Positions 10,202 through 13,695 of a stretch of DNA of 13,695 nt are shown here, in pieces; positions within the stretch are counted from its first letter, which is position 1; each line of letters starts with the position of its first letter. This stretch comes from Isotricha intestinalis. Lineage: Eukaryota; Ciliophora; Litostomatea; Vestibuliferida; Isotrichidae. A model generated the notes under the pieces. That model searched no databases and had not been told where the DNA came from. It worked only from the letters and a program-made list of their open reading frames with translations. The stretch is from the NCBI GenBank assembly GCA_023807065.1, contig JAJJLU010004393.1, positions 1-13,695 of the forward strand. The letters are read 5' to 3'. The position numbers were made by a program, and so were the translations under genes.

Positions 10202-10226
10202 TTGGGGATTGGACCCAATCCCCATT
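10202..10226. repeat. GC-rich palindromic element, copy 1
   Basis: Contains GGGGATTGG, AC, CCAATCCCC: 9-bp perfect arms around two bases, a strong hairpin in a very AT-rich region. It lies between the convergent CCCH/RING gene (stop 10157) and the WD40 gene (stop 10307). 20 of 25 positions match the element at 11722-11746. It may aid 3' end formation or be a dispersed mobile or regulatory repeat. Confidence 0.75.
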
Positions 10227-10306
10227 CATTTTTTTTTAGAGTTTTTAAATCTTTTACTTTTTTTATTTGTTTTAATAAATTCAATTTAAATAATATAAAA
10301 ACAAAT

Positions 10307-11581
10307 TTAATTTAATAAAGAATATATTTTTAATGTTCCGTTGTGAAGGCCAACAACTATTCTTTTATTATCTAACTTCATAATACAAGAAATATAATTA
10401 CTTTCCTTTTCCTTTAATATATTAATAGTAAAATCTTTCATATTAAGGAGAAAATAACTTCCATCAAAGCAACCTATTAATAATGTAAAATCGTCTATAA
10501 TCTCAAAGGTTATACTTTTTATTCCTATTTCTATTGTTTTGATAATTTTACCACTTACATAATTAATAATAACCAAACTTGTATCACTAGAAATAATCAT
10601 TCTTTGCTTAGGTAATTCTTTGATTCCATTTATAAAATTGCATTTAATATCATTGATTTCTTTTAAAATTATATACTTATTTAAATCCCATATGATTAAT
10701 TTATTATCATAACTTATTGATACTAACCAATTTTTATCCTTAATTTTAGCAATAGAAATAACTGTAGATTTATGTTTATTTAAAGTTTTTATTAATTTAA
10801 GTTTTTTTTCATTTACAAATTCCCAAATTTTAATCGTATTATCTCCAGATGAAGTTGCTATTTTATTTTCAGAAATTTGAACTATTTTTGTAATCCAACT
10901 CGTATGCATTTCATTTTTTTCCACTTCAATTTGTTCTAAATTATTAATGTCTAAATCACTATACCATAAAGTTCCTTCTGTATCAGTATTAATAGCAGAA
11001 ATTATCGAATTATTAACTTTACAACAAACATAAAAACCGTGTTCTTTTTTGAATGAAATTACATCATAATTATTTTTATTTATAATTACTTTTCCTCTTT
11101 CTCCTGTTGTTATTAGGAAATTGCCATTTTCAAGATCAATTATTGTATTAATTGATTTCCTTTTAATTATATCTTCAAAATTATACTCTTTTATTAATTT
11201 AAAATTATCTTTTTCCAGTTTTTCAATTTTATCGCATATTTTATTTAGAGCAGATTCACTCTGTATATTACAATTAGGTAATGAACATAAATAATCTCTT
11301 GCTATTAATTTGACATGATTAAATAATTCTATTGCTTCTTTTTTATTTAAAGTGTCTCCACTTTTTTTGTTGATGAGATTTAGAATCCAATCCCATTCTT
11401 TTTTACCCATTTTTGGAGGTATACCATATTTTTCATTTAAATTAACAAAAATATTTTTATAGTTATCAGCATCAACAAAACCTGTATTATTTTTATCATT
11501 TTCCAAGAAATAATCATCAACTTCTTTTTCTATTTTTAAATTATCCAAAATTCCAACCATTTTATCAGGATATTGTTGCAT
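10307..11581 (-). CDS. EF-hand-like plus WD40 beta-propeller protein, intact
   Basis: A complete 424-codon frame runs from ATG 11581-11579 to TAA 10309-10307, with no frameshift or internal stop. Residues 20-100 form a helical region with two EF-hand-like loops, at 29-40 (DKNNTGFVDADN) and 71-82 (NKKSGDTLNKKE); both lack some acidic ligands, so calcium binding is uncertain. Residues 115-140 look like a short coiled coil. From about 141 to 424 there are roughly seven WD40-type blades, clearest at 226-257 (ends DNTIKIWEF) and 264-303 (ends DNKLIIWDL); the last ends GTLKIYSLLN, a normal propeller closure. Such proteins are usually scaffolds for protein complexes; the partner is unknown. Its six or so Gln codons are all CAA or CAG, and it ends with TAA. 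It is the only long undamaged gene here. It is flanked on each side by a related GC-rich palindrome. Confidence 0.9.
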   Translation of the reverse strand: MQQYPDKMVGILDNLKIEKEVDDYFLENDKNNTGFVDADNYKNIFVNLNEKYGIPPKMGKKEWDWILNLINKKSGDTLNKKEAIELFNHVKLIARDYLCSLPNCNIQSESALNKICDKIEKLEKDNFKLIKEYNFEDIIKRKSINTIIDLENGNFLITTGERGKVIINKNNYDVISFKKEHGFYVCCKVNNSIISAINTDTEGTLWYSDLDINNLEQIEVEKNEMHTSWITKIVQISENKIATSSGDNTIKIWEFVNEKKLKLIKTLNKHKSTVISIAKIKDKNWLVSISYDNKLIIWDLNKYIILKEINDIKCNFINGIKELPKQRMIISSDTSLVIINYVSGKIIKTIEIGIKSITFEIIDDFTLLIGCFDGSYFLLNMKDFTINILKEKESNYISCIMKLDNKRIVVGLHNGTLKIYSLLN

Positions 11582-11827
11582 TTAATAATTAATTTAAAAA
11601 TTTAATTATTGTTTAAATATTTTGAAAAGAAACTTATTTTTTAATAAATGATTTTCAATGAATAAAATATAATTATATAATTATTTAATTATTTTTTTGT
11701 TTAATTAACTTCTTTTTTAAATTGAGGAATGGGCCCATTCGCCATTATAAAATATGTATCATTTTTTGATAATTTAAATTATAAATTAAAATAAAATTTT
11801 ATTAAAAATAAAGGTAATTTAATAAAA
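11582..11827. promoter_or_regulatory. Divergent intergenic region of the WD40 gene
   Basis: 246 bp separate the WD40 start (11581, minus) from the next start (11828, plus). The only non-AT feature is the palindrome at 11722-11746, followed by a TATA-like ttataaaatatg. A shared bidirectional promoter is a reasonable inference from the layout, not proven. Confidence 0.4.
11722..11746. repeat. GC-rich palindromic element, copy 2
   Basis: Centre GAATGGGCCCATTC (11727-11740) is a perfect 14-bp palindrome. Aligned with 10202-10226 it matches 20 of 25 bases. Positions 8 and 17 of the element are T/A in copy 1 and A/T here, a paired change that keeps the stem. The outer pairs (positions 4/21 and 5/20) are mismatched in this copy. 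It sits 140 bp upstream of the WD40 start and 82 bp upstream of the next gene. Confidence 0.75.
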
Positions 11828-12218
11828 ATGTCAAAGAATTTAATCAATAATAAATCTCATAATCTCAACTTACTAAATTTAACAATAATACCAAAATGAT
11901 ATAATAGTATATATTCTCCAGAAGATAATATTTTAATTTATCCAATAATATCCAATATAATAATATATGATTTAGCAAATGACTCAAAACAAATAATAAA
12001 TAATAAAGAAAACAATGAAATTTCAATTTTAAAATATTTAGATAAAGAGTAAAATATATTATTGGTAATAACAAAAAATAATTTCGTTAAAATTAATATT
12101 ATATCGATAAACCCAGATTTAAAATCATCTGAATTTTTGACTGATGTTGTAATATTCTATTATTTATAGATCCCCATTTATTTCAAAATATGTAAAGAAG
12201 ATTTACATTTATTATAGG
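11828..12218 (+). pseudogene. WD-repeat-like protein fragment
   Basis: One frame from ATG 11828 reads about 130 codons with TGA at 11897-11899, TAA at 12050-12052 and TAG at 12167-12169, ending at TAG 12216-12218. The segment after the TGA (YNSIYSPEDNILIYPI, then SNIIIYDLANDSKQI) has the rhythm of the first WD blade of ciliary or EML-type WD proteins, in which a segment with YP is followed by an IYDL strand and Gln. The NEISILKYL and NILLVITKNN strands would continue the blade. There is no frameshift up to 12218, but the stops include all three types. Similarity is by eye and weak. Coding-like sequence (NLNIPFTSLFLDNNF) may continue to about 12280. Confidence 0.35.
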
Positions 12219-12324
12219 TAATCTTAATATACCATTTACTTCTTTATTTTTGGATAATAATTTTTCAATACATCAATAATATCATATCATATAATCTTTG
12301 ATATTGATAATATTATAATTTTTC

Positions 12325-12606
12325 TTATAAATAATATAAATCTGAAGTTATTAAATGCTCAGAACAAAATTCTTTTAATCTTTCTTTTATAAAACTTTCA
12401 TAAGAAAAATCAAGACAAGACCATTTATTAGTAAATTGGAAAAATCTATTTTGAGCTTTAAGAGGAAATTTAGAATCAGGATAAATTTCTTCAGGTTTTA
12501 ATCCATAAGATTTTCTTGGAATTTTGCATCTTTCATTTTTTAAATCAGGAATAACGATAACTCCTTTTTGATCCCAAGATGATAAAAAATAAAAGAAGAG
12601 GTTTGT
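12325..12606 (-). pseudogene. Unidentified protein fragment, 83+ codons, no start codon
   Basis: An open frame without any Met runs on the minus strand from about 12606 to TAA 12327-12325. It contains LSSWDQKGVIVIPDL, then RCKIPRKSYGLKPEEIYP, KAQNRFFQFTNKWSC and FIKERLKEFC. The amino-acid mix (Trp, Cys, Pro, Gly spread through it) and the relatively high GC for this window make it convincing coding sequence rather than an AT-rich chance frame. I do not recognise the family. The absence of a start and the short length mark it as a remnant or an internal exon. It lies back to back with another fragment starting near 12589. Confidence 0.45.
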
Positions 12607-13016
12607 GATTTTACTAATGAGACAAATTATCCTGTGTTCCCTAAATCAACGTATATATACCGGTAACACGTAATTTGATAGAACTTGAACTAGACACTGC
12701 ACTATTTGTTGATTCATGAGAACCAGTTCATCTATTTCTACAAATGATATCACCACATATTTACATTTCTGATAATTTTTTGAATTCTTTTATGTCCCTG
12801 TGCAGTACTCCAAAAAATATAGCATCAAAAATATTTATAGTAAAAGAAACAGAAAATTCATCTTGTAGATTTATCAGATCTTCATTGATTAAAATTCCTA
12901 CTTCATAATATCTTTTAAATAATTCTATTGATGAAATTCAGAAAAATGAAAAAGAAATCCTAAAATAAATTATGAAAAGGGTATTTTAAGATGTAAAAGA
13001 TATAATTCATATGTGA
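12589..13016 (+). pseudogene. Unidentified degenerate protein fragment
   Basis: Two frames join near 12655. The first reads EEVCDFTNETNYPVFPKST. The second (from about 12657) reads PVTRNLIELELDTALFVDS, then TGA 12717-12719, then EPVHLFLQMISPHIYISDNF and a 62-codon open stretch to TAA 12906-12908. Further TAA codons lie at 12966-12968 and 12987-12989, and TGA at 13014-13016. The composition is balanced, so this was probably coding. The family is unknown. The first TGA could have been Arg (CGA to TGA), which is only a guess. Confidence 0.4.
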
Positions 13017-13076
13017 ATAGTCAATATATTTTAATTGTTCCACATTTAATATTTATATCATGATTAAGATATTATT

Positions 13077-13468
13077 ATGAGTAATTTATATCAATATGAT
13101 CTTATTTGTGCTAAGAATGCAATGAGTCCTCTTGATAGGGAATTAATTAATGATTTAAGGGATACTCATTATAAATTAGGAGATGAACCTTTTATTGGAC
13201 ATAAATAATTTTTTTATTGATCGAAATGATTTAATAAATAAATTTTTAACTACTCAAAAAATATTAAGAAGAATAAATTATAAATAAAAATAAGAAATAT
13301 TATACTTTATTAGATAAATATCTATTCAAAGTAGAATATCCAGATAAAGAAGAATTAAATTTAACAATTTCAATAATTAATTCTTATATAATATTTCATC
13401 ATAAAATTATAAAATCAAATATAAAGAAGAACTTCAAAAAAATGTATCTTCAATTTAAAGAAACATAA
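13077..13468 (+). pseudogene. Small hypothetical protein, possibly ciliary, frame broken
   Basis: ATG 13077 opens 43 codons (MSNLYQYDLICAKNAMSPLD, then INDLRDTHYKLGDEPFIGHK) to TAA 13206-13208. Shifting frame there gives NNFFIDRNDLINKFL, and another shift near 13280 gives YYTLLDKYLFKVEYPDKEEL and a Lys-rich tail to TAA 13466-13468. The LR-x-T-H-x-x-L-G-D string resembles short motifs in small ciliary microtubule-associated proteins, but the match is brief and uncertain. It may instead be two short genes. The next gene, 94 bp on, is kinase-like. Confidence 0.35.
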
Positions 13469-13562
13469 GCTTAGTTCTTTAAAATTCTTTTTACAAATAA
13501 GTTATTTAATTAAATAATAATTTTTTTTATTATTGTAAATAGTTTTAATTAATAATATTTAT

Positions 13563-13695
13563 ATGAAAGTAATTGAAGATAATATTTGGAATCAATTTAA
13601 AAAACTACAAACTTTAAGTTCAAATAAATATAGTTCATATTATAAAGTGAAAAATATTAATACTGGAAATTATTTTGGAGTTAAAGAAATAAATA
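13563..13695 (+). CDS. Protein kinase-like N-terminus, cut by window end
   Basis: ATG 13563 begins 44 codons with no stop. Residues 10-44 match the first strands of a kinase N-lobe: FKKLQTL, then a loop, YYKVKNINTGNYFGVKEIN. The Lys in GVKEI corresponds to the ATP-binding Lys of VAIK. The glycine-rich loop is abnormal: SSNKYSS replaces the usual GxGxxG, with no Gly at all. That suggests a pseudokinase or an eroding gene. Most of the gene lies beyond the window, so activity and integrity cannot be judged. Confidence 0.6.
   Translation, partial: MKVIEDNIWNQFKKLQTLSSNKYSSYYKVKNINTGNYFGVKEIN

Noticed and set aside
10038..10229. Minus-strand 63-residue frame over the RING region
   Set aside because: Antisense of the RING-like coding sequence; no independent support.
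10202..11746. The two palindromes as terminal inverted repeats of a transposon carrying the WD40 gene
   Set aside because: No target-site duplication is visible, and the gene between them is an ordinary WD40 protein, not a transposase. Kept only as a repeat pair.
11865..12074. Minus-strand 69-residue frame
   Set aside because: Antisense, Leu/Ile/Tyr-rich shadow of the WD-like fragment at 11828-12218.
12169..12181. A third, half copy of the palindrome (atccccatt)
   Set aside because: Only nine bases match and there is no palindrome; could be chance.
1..13695. CRISPR array, tRNA, rRNA, bacterial promoters or ribosome binding sites
   Set aside because: No spaced repeats, cloverleaf with a TTC loop, rRNA-like GC-rich block or purine-rich ribosome binding sites were found; gene content is eukaryotic.

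Overview
The window comes from an extremely AT-rich eukaryotic genome. Its gene families are eukaryotic: a GB1/RHD3 (guanylate-binding-protein) type large GTPase, SPX, TBC-like, CCCH plus RING, B-box-like, WD40 and protein kinase. Genes sit on both strands with gaps of about 80 to 440 bp, and no introns, rRNA or tRNA genes were recognised. Some small fragments look like ciliary proteins, so a flagellated or ciliated protist is my best guess; a parabasalid-like lineage is one possibility, but I cannot name the organism from sequence alone.

Layout. 193-2512 (-): a long coiled-coil protein with internal repeats. 2591-3620 (+): a small zinc-finger (B-box-like) coiled-coil protein, divergent from the first. 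3757-6786 (+): a GTPase with a long helical C-terminal part of about 1000 codons. 6870-7528 (-): a broken gene whose 3' half resembles a TBC (Rab-GAP) domain. 7969-10157 (+): an SPX domain followed, without a clear gene boundary, by Cys/His-rich CCCH-like fingers and a C-terminal RING-like finger. 10307-11581 (-): an intact 424-residue EF-hand-like plus WD40 protein. 11828-13468: broken or unidentified fragments on both strands, including a WD-like fragment. 13563-13695 (+): the first 44 codons of a protein kinase-like gene, cut by the window edge.

The main signal is decay. Nearly every gene except the WD40 gene is interrupted by single-base frameshifts, mostly in A or T runs, and by in-frame stops that are overwhelmingly TAA/TAG. 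Many stops sit where Gln would fit, and one is aligned with a Gln in an internal protein repeat. Key residues are also missing in ways that G:C to A:T transitions would explain: the P-loop Gly is Arg, two RING metal-ligand positions are Tyr, and the kinase Gly-rich loop has Ser or Asn for Gly. TAA also ends genes at natural domain ends (WD40, RING), so a simple TAA=Gln code does not fit. The competing explanations are gene-specific pseudogenisation with an AT-directed mutation bias, context-dependent stop codons, or uneven consensus quality. The intact WD40 gene argues against uniform sequencing error.

The WD40 gene is also bracketed by two copies of a GC-rich, 25-nt palindromic element (20 of 25 bases identical, with one compensatory pair change). 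A 37-bp exact repeat links the GTPase gene to the CCCH/RING gene. No operon-like or defence-system logic is visible; these look like independent cellular genes.
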